Shown here in pieces: positions 24,001 through 39,000 of a stretch of DNA of 64,000 nucleotides. The notes under the pieces were generated by a model. It was not told the DNA's origin. It was given only the letters and a program-made list of their open reading frames with translations, and made no database searches. Positions within the stretch are counted from its first letter, which is position 1, and the number at the start of each line of letters is the position of its first letter. A program made the position numbers and the translations under genes. The stretch is from NCBI RefSeq assembly GCF_051020985.1, contig NC_135009.1, positions 13,958,606 through 14,022,605 on the forward strand, in the 5' to 3' direction. This DNA comes from Nomia melanderi. Its lineage: Eukaryota; Arthropoda; Insecta; Hymenoptera; Halictidae.

Positions 24001-27000
24001 TGAAATTGAACTTTGTGTAATATTTTATATTAATATAACACGATTCTGGAGATGATGAATATTCATTTTGAAATAGACAATGGTAGAATTGAAACTGTTA
24101 AATTTAAAAAATCTAAAGGTTGAAAATTAAACGCCATCTTGTGATTCAAGTATATTGTCTGGCACAATTGAGACATTTTCTATTCAGAAAGTCGATTTTT
24201 TGAAACACTATCGACCGTCGTTGGATACTTTTGATAAATCAATTTTGTCAACTTCCTCTTCCCGTGTCCTCTGTGTCACGACGGCAATTTCGTCACGCGA
24301 TGAACAGTCAGCGTTTTATCACTCGTCGGAGATCCGAACAAAAATCGGTTATCTGCGATCGCGGGTAGCCGTTTATCAGTGTTTCGTGAAATTTCGCCTC
24401 GAAAATTCCTCCGGCCGGCGCTCGAGGAATATATCGGTCGCCGCATGAAACCCGGTGAAATTCGGAACGGGCTCTCGTGTGTCGCGGCAGGTGGAAATCC
24501 AGGTGCTTTCCATTTCTAACGATCGCCGATCACAGGGGGGACGGGCGATCGTTACGAGGCTCCGTGAACCACGAAAACTGCGATTTCTATTTTTTCCTCT
24601 CCGCGGAAATTGCGCTTTCAACCGGTCAACCGGCCCCGGAGAGATCGAACGCAATGAATCGATTTGAAAAATTCTGTCTCGCGACCGGATGTCGTTCTTT
24701 CCACTGAAAATGATCGTTCGACGGCTAACGCGTTGATAGAACAGTTCAGAGAAGAATCGACGATGTTTCTTAGATTGTGATCGTTCGAAATGATTACGCG
24801 GAAGATGGAGAGCTTCTTAGAAATCACGATCATCGTATCTAACTCGACTAAAAGTGTTACTTCATCTTCGATTATTTAACGATTATAAGCTTTTAAGTTT
24901 CCAATGATTTCAATTTCCTAATCCAACGATTACAATCTCTCAATCTTGCAATCATTACAATCCCTTAACTTCCCAGCTACTACAATTCCTCAATTCCCCA
25001 ACCTTCGCTCACTTCTCACAGAATAATTTCCCACAACCAATCAATTCCATAAACCCAACCTCGCGACTCCACATTTTTCAACTGTAACGACCATAAGCTT
25101 CCAAGTTTCCAATAATCCCAATTTCCTAATCCCCCGACGATCATAATCTCAGTCTCGTAATCATTACAATTCCTCAATTCCCCAATCTTCGCTCACTTCT
25201 CACAGAATAATTTCCCACAACCAATTAATTCTACCAATCCAACCTCGCGACTCCACATTTTTCAACTGTAACGACCATAAGCTTCCAAGTTTCCAATGAT
25301 TTTAATTTCCCAATCCTCCAACGATCATTGCAATTCTTCAATCCCCCGACCTTCGCTCACTGCGCGTCTCACACGATAATTTCCCACGACCAATCAATCC
25401 TCGCAACTCCTCGCGTTCTAGAATCCTCGGGTTCACCGAAATGATCCTCCACTACGAAATTCTCTCCCGGTGCTATTTTCGTACGCGAGCAGCGCAAGGG
25501 TTGCCGGGCTCCGAAGGGCTCAGCCGCCACGCCCTACATCCGCAATGCACCCCCTGGGAGAGCCCGGTGTGTCGCAGAGGGCCGTGGAAAAGGGAGCAGT
25601 GTCAGTCAGTCCATCGAGGGCGTACATGCGCACTTCCGCCGACTCCGAGCCGCCTACGAATCATAGGATGCTGCGCTGAACCAGTGGTGGGGGAGATCCT
25701 CGCCATTGGCCGCCTCTCATCTGTCCGAGCTTTTATCTCGTTCCCCTCTCCACCGCCCCCCAGCCAACGGTCGCCTCCCCCCTCCTTCCCACGCCCCACC
25801 GCTCGGTCTCTCACCGTCTCTTTCCACGATCCGTTTTATCTCTTCCGCGGCTCTCCCCTTTCTGAACGATCCGCTCTGTCTCTCCTCCCCTCGCGTTTCA
25901 CGGTTCTTCACGAGTCATCGACGTATTTTACAATACCTATTGCACGCTGCAAACGTTGCTGACATGGATTTATTCCGTTGGTGTATACAATTCTGATGTG
26001 TTCTTTGGGCAGTCTCGAGGATATTTGAATATATCGAAGTTTTATATTCATTCTCTGACTCACCCTTTACCCTCTGACCTGTGAACTCTTTCTCAACTCG
26101 ATACGGCTACTTTGTCATTAATCATTTAGAAGAGAACAATTCTAAGCATGTTATGCCTATATTTCCTTTTAAGTGCAATAGTTGAATCACGTTGAAAATC
26201 TTCGAGTCGCACTCGTTGTAGGGGTTAACCCTTTGCACTTTGTAGGCTCTACGGCGCCACTTATATTATTAAACATTTCGATGATCAAAAGTGAGAAAAC
26301 TACCCTATAATTATTGCATTTGCTGCACACGCAAGTCTTTTCCTAAGAACAAACAAAAAATCTAAGAAATGTTATTTTTTCATATTCATCACGACTAAAA
26401 ATGTCTTGGAGTTGGTAGATTGGAAAATCAGGTGTGCTAAGGGTTAATGTTTCAGTAAGTAATAATGGATACATTTGTTACATATTATTCGGATATTCTT
26501 CATTCATCAGTGACTAAAACGAGCAGTAACTAAACCAACCCCAATTCCATTACCTCTTCCATCCGACCAAAACACCCCTTTCTCCAAGTCTCGTCCAACG
26601 TCCAACCTTAACACTTTGCCACGTAAACACTCATCAAAACTCCCATGTACTCGAAACAGTCTCTATTAATCAGAAACTGAGAAATCAAGATTCTCCTAAA
26701 TAATTGCTCTATCTTTCTTATATCTCATATATCCAACAAAATTCGTTCGACACGTCATGAAAGAAATTAACGTCCACGTTTCTGTAAAATAAGTCACCCG
26801 AATTCGGATGACATGGCAGTCAAAGTGTTAAAATAATACACTTCCAAGAACAACCTTCTTCATCCCCTTTCCTAACGTCTACACCATGGTAAAAAGAATC
26901 TTCCATCGACATCCCCTCCTGAATTCTCTAATCACCTCGGACACTTTCGAACAATAACTCACGGATCCTCCCCCGCGGCAAGGGCGGTCTGTTCCAACCC

Positions 27001-30000
27001 TCGACACATTTCCATCTCTCCCCTCGGCAGTTCCCCTTTTTTCGTCTGTCCCTATCTTCCGCCACCCCCACCACTCTCCCCGTATCTCCGACTGTCTCTC
27101 TCTCTTTCTCTTTTTCTCTGCTCGAGCAGCGTCGTTCCGTCCCTCTCTCTCTCTCTCTCTTAACATCTCCTCGCGCTTTCTCTCCCTCTCTCCTCCGGTC
27201 CCGCCAACCCCCTTCATCCCCGCTCTCTCCACGCTCGGATACACCCACGCAGCACGCAGGAGAAGCAAAGATGGCGGTCGGTTAGTGTGTTTCGAGAGTC
27301 GTAGCCCTGACAACCTTGGACCTACCCACCCGTGACACACCGTGGCCACCCTCTGCTGGCTGGTGACCACCGGTGACACACGCGCCTCTTTCTTTTCCCC
27401 CTGCTCATTTTCGCCTTTTTTTCCAGCGTCTCCGTCTGCCTTTCCGGTCGCACAGCGGAATCACTCGGTGATCCTTCTGTCGAGGAACTCGGTACGATGG
27501 AACGATGAATTTTGCTTCGAGTTCATCGAATTCATCGAATTTCAGTATTAACGCTAGAACTATTAGACTCATTGACTCAAACTGACTTATTTCTGGTCTC
27601 TTTTACAATTACTGAGAAGGTACGGATACTTTTATGGAAAACTATTAACGAAACTAATTTGGTAATAGCAAAACTGAAGTACAACTCACTTGAAGGCTTA
27701 ATAAACGCTTATGGTTTTTGTACAGAAATTGGTAAACGCCAGTTTAAGTGATCGGTAGTTCTAGTGTTAACACTAAAACTATCGGATGAGTCAAAGTAAC
27801 AATTACTGAAAAGACAATGGATCTAAGAAATGATTAACCCTTTGCACTCCGAATTTGTTGCATTTTTCCCTCAGTATTTCTGTATTATGACATTTTATTT
27901 GAAATGCATTTGGAAAAGTAGATTTTTAGAGAGCAGTGTACGACTCTTCTTACTAATAACATTGAAAATAACATAGTATCATATATTTGAAATATATCTT
28001 TACAAAGAAGACGAAGAGTCACCTTCGACATAACAGCGCAAAGGGATAAATAGTATCAAGTGATCAATTTTGTCAATCAAAGCTGAAACAATGTAGAAAC
28101 ACGCGGAAAGCGTAACGGTTCGGTTTCGACCCTGAGAAAATCGATGGAATCTCTTCAGTATTCCGAAATCTATAAAAATAGATACTTATTCGATGAATCA
28201 TAGCAACGAAGAAAAGTCGCAGGTTCTCACTGATTCGAAGGGAAATTAGAATTGAATATGAGTTCGGATTAGATTCCTACCGAGCAACATGATATTTCAA
28301 GATGAATGAGCGGAAGCGCGCGTGCTTGTTCTAGCGGAGCAAACGTTTGTTACGGAAAAGTGAAAATGTTAACATATGTTTAGACAATATGCTTATCAAC
28401 GCCTGTCATGCGTGAGTTTCTTCGAATCTATACAGAAGTCTGCAACAGAGAGAACCAGCTCGCGTCCGAAACTCTTCCACGGATGAACCCATGGAAACGT
28501 TATCTATCATCAACATCCGCAGCCTAACAATTACATAATAACCACGAAACGGCGAGATCAGCGAAGAATATGGAAGAATATCGTTCGCTCGCCATAAGCG
28601 AACTCGAGCCGCAGAATCATCGTTTCTTCGAACTTTCCGAGCCACGCGACGCAGTTTCATCGTCCATTATCTTTTAACGATTTCCTTTATCGACTACTAT
28701 TCGCTCTGTGTTTACAGCTGACTCCAAATTTCTCAGACCTCGCGCCGCTATAAGTTCCTCTGGGAAAATCCAGGCTTCCAATGCGATTCCATATAACGAG
28801 CAACGAAAAGCTCCGTGACGTGATATCGGAGCCATTAGGCGTCACGCGTCGCGATTAGACCCTAATTCGAAGAGTACAAAGTTCGATCGAGGAATCGCGT
28901 CTACGGAGATGTCGATGGAAGATTTAGTGTCAACGCGTTGGATTGATAGGTGGGTAGCTGAAGACATTGATGCTTTGACTATTGGAATTCGAAATTACTC
29001 GCTATTATTAGAGTATAGCAAGAAATTTGCTTCGACTTGTAAATTAATGGTTCGTATGTGTTATAATAAAATGGAAATATAGATTGGATGATGAGATATC
29101 TAACATTGATATGTCAGATATATTAAACTTTAAAATTAATACATATTTTGCTACGTAATTTGTGAATATTCCTTAATCAAGCTCCGTCATCTAAACGGTG
29201 TATAATTGCGAGATCTGGACAAATAGGGATTTGGAAGGAATATTTCTCACTGTTCAGTTTCTTGCTAACAATACGAAGGTTTCCAAGTTTTTTAATCGTT
29301 CCTCTTACTGGTACTGAAGTCTAATTAATAAGAAATCTATGGAAAACCGTTCATTCTCAGTTTTACCTATTAGTTTTCTCCTGTTTCATCTGAACTGATC
29401 TGGTTTACTCTGATAAATTAAAATCGAAGACCTTTAAAACGAATGTCCAAGGTAACTTGTGCAAAGAAATAATTATTAACTACATAGTTATAATTATTAA
29501 TACAGTAGATCGCGAGAAGTTATATAGATCCAAATATTCCACGAATCGCTGGAATCGGCTGCAAGATAAACAGAGAATTATCCGAACATCGATGGAAATG
29601 TTACGAGAACTAATACAAGGTGAAATATTTGACAACGACGCGAGAGATTACGCTGCAATTCGTTTCGCTGGAACCGACAATATTTTCCCGAGCGATTTCT
29701 CGGCTCGATCGCCGCGGCGTCATCGAACGGTTTCGAAACACGCCACTATCTCGCCGGGATCATGATCGACGTGCTTTCTCCGAAAACTGGCTGATCTGTC
29801 GGCGTGTAAACACGAGAGACGACCTCTAGCTCGGGAGCAAACAGATTCAGTCAAGAAAATCAAGACGTTCCCGACGTCCTCGCGAGAACGTCAGCCGAGA
29901 CGACGGGTGTTTACGAAAATTCCGATTTTTAGCGGATCGTTTGAATTCCAGGTGCTTCGAGCAACGTTGAAACCGCTGGACTAGATCACAAGAAATTACA

Positions 30001-33000
30001 GAAGCTGCAACATTGATGGAACTTCTCGAAATTCGAAAATTTCTAAAAGATTTAGGAAAATCTCAGTTTCCTCGAACACATTGGGAGATTTTGTCGCTGT
30101 ACTCTTCAACGTGTTCATATTCTAACGAATAAATATTGCAAATTGAGCTAAGACAGGAAGTTTCCACGCGTTTGTTTAAACTTCATTTAGAAAGAACTTC
30201 TATAACACTGTACAATGAGTTTCAATTGGAGTGAACTATAAAATGAACACAGGTCGATGATTGGTACGAGGATCGCACAAGAATCTGAAGTTTCTGTTCC
30301 GATATTTAACACTTCGACTGCCACGTCACCCGAATTCGGGTGACATTTTTTACAGAAAATGGGACATTGATTCTTTTGACGACCGAGCAAACCGAATTTT
30401 GTTAGATACATGAGATAAGAAAGATAGTGGAGCAATTATTAAGAATTTTAATTTCTCAGTTGCTGATTACTGAGAAAAACTGTTTCGAGTAGATGGTAGT
30501 TGATGAGTGTTTGCATGGCAAAGGGTTAATCGGCTGAAAAAACAGGAATCCTGTAGAATCCTTGATACGCAAAGCGATCGCGATGAATATTAATAGAAAA
30601 ATGGATGACAGCGAGGTGAAATGGGGCTCAGGTAATTATACCACGGCGAACGCGAAGTGTCGACATATTCCGGTGGAAAATAAAGGCAGAAAAACGTGGA
30701 CGGGCGTGATAAATTGAAATTTTTATTTCATAGTTAGCCACGTGATGCGCGCGCGGTGAATTTATGAAAACAGAAGCCGATGCGTAACCGCTGCTTTCGT
30801 ATTTACGCGTCGGATGATAAATGGGAACGGCGTTTCTCACGTTTACGGGATTTTCTTGGGAACCGGCGGGCCGCTGCGCCCGGATCGGGCAATAAACGGT
30901 TGCGGAAAATGAAAGGCGGCCTCACGGGGATCGAAGCCGCGGAAAAACTCTTTTTCTCAGGCCCGCCGCCAGTGAAACCAGAACGAATTTGTAATTGCGA
31001 CACCGCGATTTTTCTGCCGCGGTTTTCTCCACGGTTCGACAGCCGGGGAATCCGGCTAACGATAGCGAAACACCGGGTCGTTCATCAATTTCACCACTGG
31101 ATTATCACAATCGTTTCTTCTTTTACTTTCGTTCGTGTGCGCAAGTGTTAGTTGTCCATTGATGTTTCGTTTTCAACTTTCAACCCCTGTTCTAGCAACG
31201 TGTGTTCATAATTGTGAGGGGTTCGAGTCAAAATTTTAAAGAGAGATCAGTTGTTTCAGATATTTTAGTGTTAGAACTACTGGGACAAAATGACAATTTC
31301 TAATTTCTTTTAGAACTGCAAAGGTACATACGCGTTAAGAAATCATCAGAAAAGCTGATTTCGTAATACTTGAAGTGAAATATAAACTAATTGAAATGTT
31401 AATAAATTCAGTGTTGTTTATATATTAATGATAATATAATTAATAAAACATTGTATGTATAATGTAATTATAGAACACTTAGTTTTAAGAAATCTTAATA
31501 AGTTCGCTCATAGTTTTTATAAAGGAACTTTAAAGGGATAATTTAAATGCTTTAAGTGCTTCTTAAGTTCTAGTATTAAACTAAATTAGAGAAATATATG
31601 ACCTAAGCCATATCTTTTGGTTATGGGTAGATATCTTTGAACTTTTACACTGCAATTGCCACTGTCAGTGAGTACTTGATTCAATACATTATACAATTTA
31701 ATTGGCATCAGCCTTTTACTTTCATTTACGAAAGCGAAAGACAGGTTTCGTATCATTTAACCAGAAGGTGGAATCGCAGCTGAAGTTTCACGAAGATCTC
31801 TTTATAAAGTTTCTCGGACTGGGTTGAATTTGAACGGAATACGGAGTTCGGAACAGTTGCGTGTACTATAAATGCAGAAAAACCGCAGTCCAGTAATTAC
31901 CACATTGCGGATTTTACATGATTATAGTAAATTCCGATTCGCGGAACATAATAACTGAAAGAGTTAATTTGGTTTAATTGATGTTCTCATTTAATGGAAC
32001 CTTTAACTCGGAGAATGTGTGTCTGTTTATTTTACAAATTGGCCGTTGGAAATGGAAACGGGAGGTTCGACGCAACTGACGATGCTTCGGGGATCATTTA
32101 ACAATCATCTGCCTTTTGATCACTCGTTGGACATTTTACGAAATTCCATCGAGAATTACTACAATCTACTAATAACCCTTCGAATCTCATTCTCTCAACT
32201 AAAAATCATCCACACAAAGGTTCCTCCGAACCCTAAAAGATTCAACAATTCAACCCCTCTCAACATCTCTACCCCAATATAACCCAAAGAACACGTTTCA
32301 AATCATATAAACTCTCGAACATCTCTAATTTCACCTAAACACGTTGAAGTATCACCTACACAAAAATCCTCTAACAAACCCCAAAAGTTTCCAAATCTCG
32401 AATTAACTTCTCAACCCCTATTATCGCTAACAGAGGCCAGCATAAATCATGACACGTTAATTATCATCGCGAACACACGTGAATCTATCTTCAGGCAAGA
32501 CGAATCTACGTGGCACGGAACGATCGTCAACGACGAAATTATTATCGAGTAACTAACGATCCAGAGATAGGGGGTGATTGTAAGCGATGTTTTTGCCCTC
32601 GAGCGACAATAATCAGTCGCAGGTTGAAGGCGTAGTTAACTATAAGCAGCTAAAGCCCTGAGAAAATTGCCCTCATGAATTTAATAAATCCCAGAGGATG
32701 ATCGATCCTCCGCCGATCCAACGGGGGGGTGGCGCGGCTGTATACGTGTCATCGGGTTCTTCTCCGGGTGTTACGATTGGCCGGGTGGACGGCGTCGTCC
32801 GCGTGTAACAATGTCACGGGAAAGAATCTCTCCGTATACGTGGCCCAACCGTGTGTTTCCGCATGTACCTTAGAAACGCGGTTGTCATACCCACAGGGCA
32901 CGGGGCGTATGGATCGTTCCTCGCGCACAATCGCAACAGCTCGGCGCGCGCGTCGATTCCCGCCTCGCGACCCCCGGAATTCGCTTCATCCGTCCGTTTC

Positions 33001-36000
33001 ACCGGCGATCATCGCGAATTCTTTTAATCCCTTGCCCGACGATTTATTTCGCAACTGTGATCGATGCGACTAGTTTGTCGTTAATCATTTATCGAGGGAA
33101 GGGGCGAGGTGGGATCTTTGTTAACCCTTGGCAGTCCTATGTCGAGGCAAACTCGACATGTTTTATTGCAATCTCTACCTGTTTTAACAATTTTTTCTAT
33201 ATTTATTTTAGTATCACAATTAGTACCATTTGAAGGTAATATTTCAATGACTCCCGAATATTCTTGAATAAATAAATGCGTCATATGAAGCTGCAATTGA
33301 ATGAACTAACGTCGACGTGAACCTCAAAGTGAGAAACTAAGAGCACTTCGGACCGCAAAGGGTTAATGATTTATCAAAGATAGGGGTGAGTTTAGTGATT
33401 AACCGCGTTAATGATTTATTGAAAACAGGGGTGAATTTGGATTAACTTTGTTAATGATTCATTGAAAAGTGATGGGATGGGTTTCGATTAACTTTGTTAC
33501 TGGTTTATTGAGAAAAGTGGTGAGTTTGAATTAACTGCGTTGTTAATGATTTATTGGAGAAAAGGAAGGGAAAAATAATTGATAATAGACGAATTTCGTT
33601 TGAATTCAAGAGTACCGAGGACTCATGATCATCATTCTCTATATAGAACGAAATGACTGAGTCATGTCGCGAGTTGAAAGGATTAATCGATACGTAATAC
33701 AAATTTCATTGGTCGACTGTGAATCTTCATAGAAATTCAAGGTTTCAAGAATGCAACCAGAAAATGAAAATTCAACGTTCCAAGAGGGTAATTAGAATAC
33801 AATTACCGTTTCTGTAATATCGCGTCTCGAAGTTTCCCATAAATACATAGAAATCAGCTGGCAAGTCATTGATAACAGACGAGAAGCGATATATCGCATT
33901 CTGCTTCATTTTGTTCTACTTGATGGACAATTATCTATATACTCCTAAATCTGTTTCCAAGATGAAGTTCCCGCCGCGGAAGAAGATGCGCCGCAAAGAT
34001 ACGCTTCGCCTTTAAAATAATCTTCCAGTCGCCGCTTGAATTAGTTTTAACGAGTGTTTGTCTTTCAATCCGTTCGTTAAGGAATTCTTTGTCGCGTAGA
34101 TAGAGGCGGCTGTGAATGGCCAGGTAATTTGTTCCTCTCGCAATCGGTTAACAGGTTTTCAACGAACGATTTCGAACCGACGTCACATTTTTCCCAACGA
34201 CGACACGACCTTAGCCGCAAGTCAACGGACTCTCTTCTGCTGTGTGGATATTCAAAATAATTTTTTCACCCGATCACGGGTTCACCGGGTTCACCTCTTG
34301 TTGTTCCTCGCAGGACAACGACCCCGCGGACTCGTCCCGAAGTCTCCCACTTTTCGGATCCTCCGACTGAACGACCATGAACTTGAATCCGACCGATGTG
34401 TCTTTTGATATCGATCCACGCGTTCGTACGCTCGACCATAAACGTGCCGAATAAAATTCACGCGAATGAAGGACGAGACGAATTCATAACACTAACCGCC
34501 ATTCGATCCGACACGGAACAATTACGAACTTCGAAATTCAGTACCAACCCCCTAGGGCACACCGGGAATCGGATCAGTTCGGATTTAACTCGAAAAATTA
34601 GTAGTTAAACGTTAGAATGAATATTTTTCTTCGTAGATTCCTTATTAACCAGTTAAGTGTGGAAAATCTCTCCTTTTGCGCGCAATAAAATCAAATAATG
34701 AAGTGTATACTCGTTAAATGCATGCCAAATGCACTTAAATTATATCCTAACGAAAAACTAAAGCGAAACGAATTGCACGTTTGTCTCAAAAAATAATCCA
34801 TCGTTGAAAAGGTCAGCACTATTAAGAGTTTTAAGATGACCTGTGTACTCGTCGAACACAGTTAACTGGTTAATCGAGATTCACCTTCAATATCAGTGAA
34901 AGAATGATTAATAAACCTAAAAACCTTCGCGACAAACAGGAAACTGAAAATATCCGTCTAAAATCACAGAACGAATAAGATGTTTCTCACTTTCCAGTTT
35001 TCTGCTGGATCTACCCCACGTGACAACATAATATAATAGTTCCTTAATTTATGCAAAATTTGCGTTTAACACTATAGATCGAAGTGACCTATTTCTAAAT
35101 TCTTTTGCACTATTAAAAAGATTACCGGGGAAATTCGTTTATGTAACGTGTAAACCGAATTACAACTCGCTGGAAATCTGAATAGGTTATAGAGTTTCCA
35201 CGGAGAAAATTAAAAGTCAGTTTTAGAGTTAAGGTTAAGTGCTTTCAAGTTTGAAATTCGAAAGGGTTTCCAGGTTTCTGCGAGGAGTTCCGCGAGTCCA
35301 GGTGACTTCGATGCCGGAAGGGACAGCCGAAACGTTTCCGTCTGGCCGTTAACGAGCCCTGCGTTAATTGGAATGTTCCGAGGGGGAGACGGTTGGACGT
35401 AGGGTGAGAAAAGGGAGTGGTTGACTTTACATGCCACGCCCTAATTCAGCTTTTACGGGTCCGTAGCCCGGTATCCCGACGTTTTACCCCGTGAAAATGT
35501 AATTCTCCCGGTTGTCTATTTTAGGCATGAATCTTTGGTCCCCCTCCGATCATCAACATCAAGCTACCATTCTTTTTAATTGAATTCTCGTGTAGATCGG
35601 TAGAGTAGATTCGTGAATGCGTGGAATAAAAATTTAGCAGAATTAAGTATAAATGTACTAGTAGAACATAGAATATTAATAAAATAAAACTTTCAATTTC
35701 GATACTATCTATTAATATAGATCTTAACTCTTAAAAAGAGTCCAAGGATTTTGTTAATATTTTAAAGAATTTTAGGATCTTGTGGATTTAGGAAGAAAAT
35801 TCGCGTTAAAAGATACTTTGAATTTTTGGAAGTCTCGTTTAGAGACGAGTTCCATTGTCATCGTTTCAATCCAAGATGGACTCAATTATATGATCTGTAC
35901 AGGCTTCTAATTAGCACGAACAAAAGAGATCATTTCGTTGGAAGAAATAATGGAGATAAAAATAGTTCTAATCCATGGAATAATAAATGTTCACTGAACA

Positions 36001-39000
36001 CTAAGGGCGAGGGGTTGGAAACGAATTGAATGAAAAAAAAAGAAGAATTATCTTCAAGGTGTCCACGGAATTATCTCTCGGTCCGCGACGATCACAGCCG
36101 GCGAACGATATCGTCGATCGATCGTCCGAGGTGAAGAGCAATGGCGACCGAAATCGTTCGAGATGGGAGTAGCCGCGCGCCGGGAAACGAAAGCTTACGA
36201 GATAACGAGATTACGCGAATCGCGGCGGGTGACGCAACCGGGAGAGCTCGTCCTACCGAGTGTCAGTTTCCAGGAAGCTCGTATCGATTCTTTTTTCACT
36301 TTTAACCCGATATACGCCGTGATTCCGATATTAAGAGCCGACGTGAACGCTGGAAGTATGCGGATGTTTATTCTACGTTTAGATCTTCTTTTATCATTAC
36401 ATACAATTTTTATGTTTCTATACTTTTGTATATTCTTCATTACGTATCGAATGTTTAATATTCGAGACTTAGATCTCTTGGAAGTTCAATCGTTTGCGAA
36501 GATTCTTTGGAATGCAAAAGCTTCAGCAGACGAAGCTAAATTATGTCGATTAGACAGTAAATCTACCAGATAGGCCGAAATGATCTTGATTTCATTTTGA
36601 AATCTGAGTCTTCAAGTTTCGGAGGAATTTCAAAAAGTCGCTCGGTAGTTTTAGTGTTGAATAAAAGGAAACTACGTACTGATCTCTTGCTTTGAAAAAT
36701 TCAATTATTTGTTTGCTACTAGGTGCTCTAAATATGAACATTTGATCTTGAAATTAAAGACAGACGATTAGGGTGCCCGAGTGATTGGACCACAGAATCG
36801 ACGTAATCGTTTAACAACGTTTGTTTATGAAAATTCTACTATATATCATTCCAATATTCACGAAAATCCAACGTGGATCTAGTCGACGCGACCTGTAAAG
36901 CTAGAGATCACGTCGCGATCGCTTACGTGTCCCATCTCGTCCAATCTCTTATCGATGTCCGAAGAAAGAGAATGCCGAATGGTAGCTCCAAGTCCACCGC
37001 TGATAAGGACCTTCCTTATCTCTCACGGAGCACTTATTTCCACGTGAAACCGATCACGGATTAGGTGTACCCGGGGATTCACCAGGAACCACCCTATGAA
37101 AATCGATTCCCTCCTATTTCAATTTTCAACCCTTATCTCGATACCTAACAATACTATCACATTCGTTTGAATCGTATAACATTCACACACAAATCTTTCA
37201 TTTGCAATGCAAACGTCGCGACGAGAAAGTTTGAAGAATAATTCAAAGTAATTGAAAGAATCGATCATTGTATTCTTGAAAGTTAAATCCTTGCTAAATA
37301 TGGAGTCGTTTAGATATGTAAATGCTTCGGGTAATATGCTTCTATTAATTAGTAACTATTATAAATTCTATCAATCCGCGAAGTACTCTGATAATTAAAT
37401 ATAACAATTAACCAAGTCTAAATTTATAATAGCCACTATTCAGTGAACTAAGTCTCGTTTCAGTTTTCCCGTTTCTCGTCGTTAACATTGACACAGAATG
37501 CCGAAGATCCCCGTTACGGAATTAATGGGGACCGGCCCGATACTCATCGACGTTTCATGCGTTAATCGAAAGACACGAGATAAGGGGGCTAAGCTGTCCC
37601 GATAACGATTCGTCGCGGCGCGCGTTCGGCTCGTCGACCGGCGAAATTCGGTCGTTTCCTGTCGCCATCGCCCGCAGGAAACGGTTCCCAGGCTCGTGAC
37701 GAGGGCGAAAACGTTAACTCCCCGATCTCGCGCGAGGGGACAGCTCGCTCGAGAAGAAAAAACGGACACCGGGTATACGATCCGTTGGCTAGCTGCTTTT
37801 TTTCTCTTTCTCCCTGTACTCGACTGATCACAACAGTCTCCTTGAGCGCGAAAATAAAACAAAAGACGCTCGGCGAAACCATCTCGATCGAGGCTGATCT
37901 TGAGTACAGATGTCGATCGAATTTTAATTTAGAATATCCAATCTTTCGAATCCCTTCGAGATAAACGAGCTCAATTCGCGAGATGAATTAGCATTAGCGA
38001 TCTAGATACCAAATTGAATAGCATCACAAAATCTCGAAAATTCACGGTTCTTTTAAACTAATCGTTCACGAATATTACATACATTCTATAATTCTTCTAT
38101 ATTAATTATTTCCTCAAAATTATTAACATTTATCGATTTATATTAATCATATTGCTGGATCAAGTTGTACGTTCATTTTCTCTAGTCGTGTTTCGATACA
38201 AAGTTTCGAAAGAAGAAATCGAAAACGGTAATTCCAGCGTCGAAGACGGCTCGTCCTAATGACATTCATGATCGTGCGGTCTCACGAATGAAATAATAAA
38301 GGAGACCTTCGAGAGCTCTTCCAGATAAAGTCACGTTCCCTCGCGCACCGGGAAAGGAGCGCGAAACATTGTTTCGCATAAAATGGATCGCGCGGCGTTC
38401 TCGTTCGTCAGATCTCGCCGGCAGATCGTCATCTCGGCCCGGCCGCGGCGTCGAAGGCAATCTTCCGATAGAACTTATCTGCGATAAAGCCGACCCCCAC
38501 CTTCGCCAACGGGAATCTCTGCCGCAATATTCGACGGCGCACCTGCGAGACGTTGATAGATCATCTCCACCGGCGATCCATTAAGAATATTCAACGATGA
38601 GGAGACAATCGTCGACATCCTCGCCGCGATAACGAGACACAGTTTTCCGAGCGCGGACAAAGAGAGTTTTTATTTCTAATAAAGCCGACTGCTCCGCGCT
38701 TAATCACCGTTCACGGGATCCCGATCCTCGGTTAGATCATCTCGACGACGCCGTCCGCAGGAACAATCGTTAGACCAATTACAAACATAATGACCCGCGG
38801 GTTTGATGCGTGTATGAAAAGGAATGAAACAGCAAGACGGTTGAAGTTAGAAATACGAATGTACAAGTTATTCCTTTGTATTCAATTATTTTAATAGAAT
38901 CTAGTTTGATCGTAATAAACGAGCTTTAAGATTCATCTATTCTCCCTATGATCCCCCGATAGCATCAAAAATATCGAACGTTCCCCAAAATCTCCAAAAT

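Noticed and set aside
26879..27379. 166-codon minus-strand frame rich in R and E
   Set aside because: It is a translation of the GA/CT-rich stretch, so simple composition.
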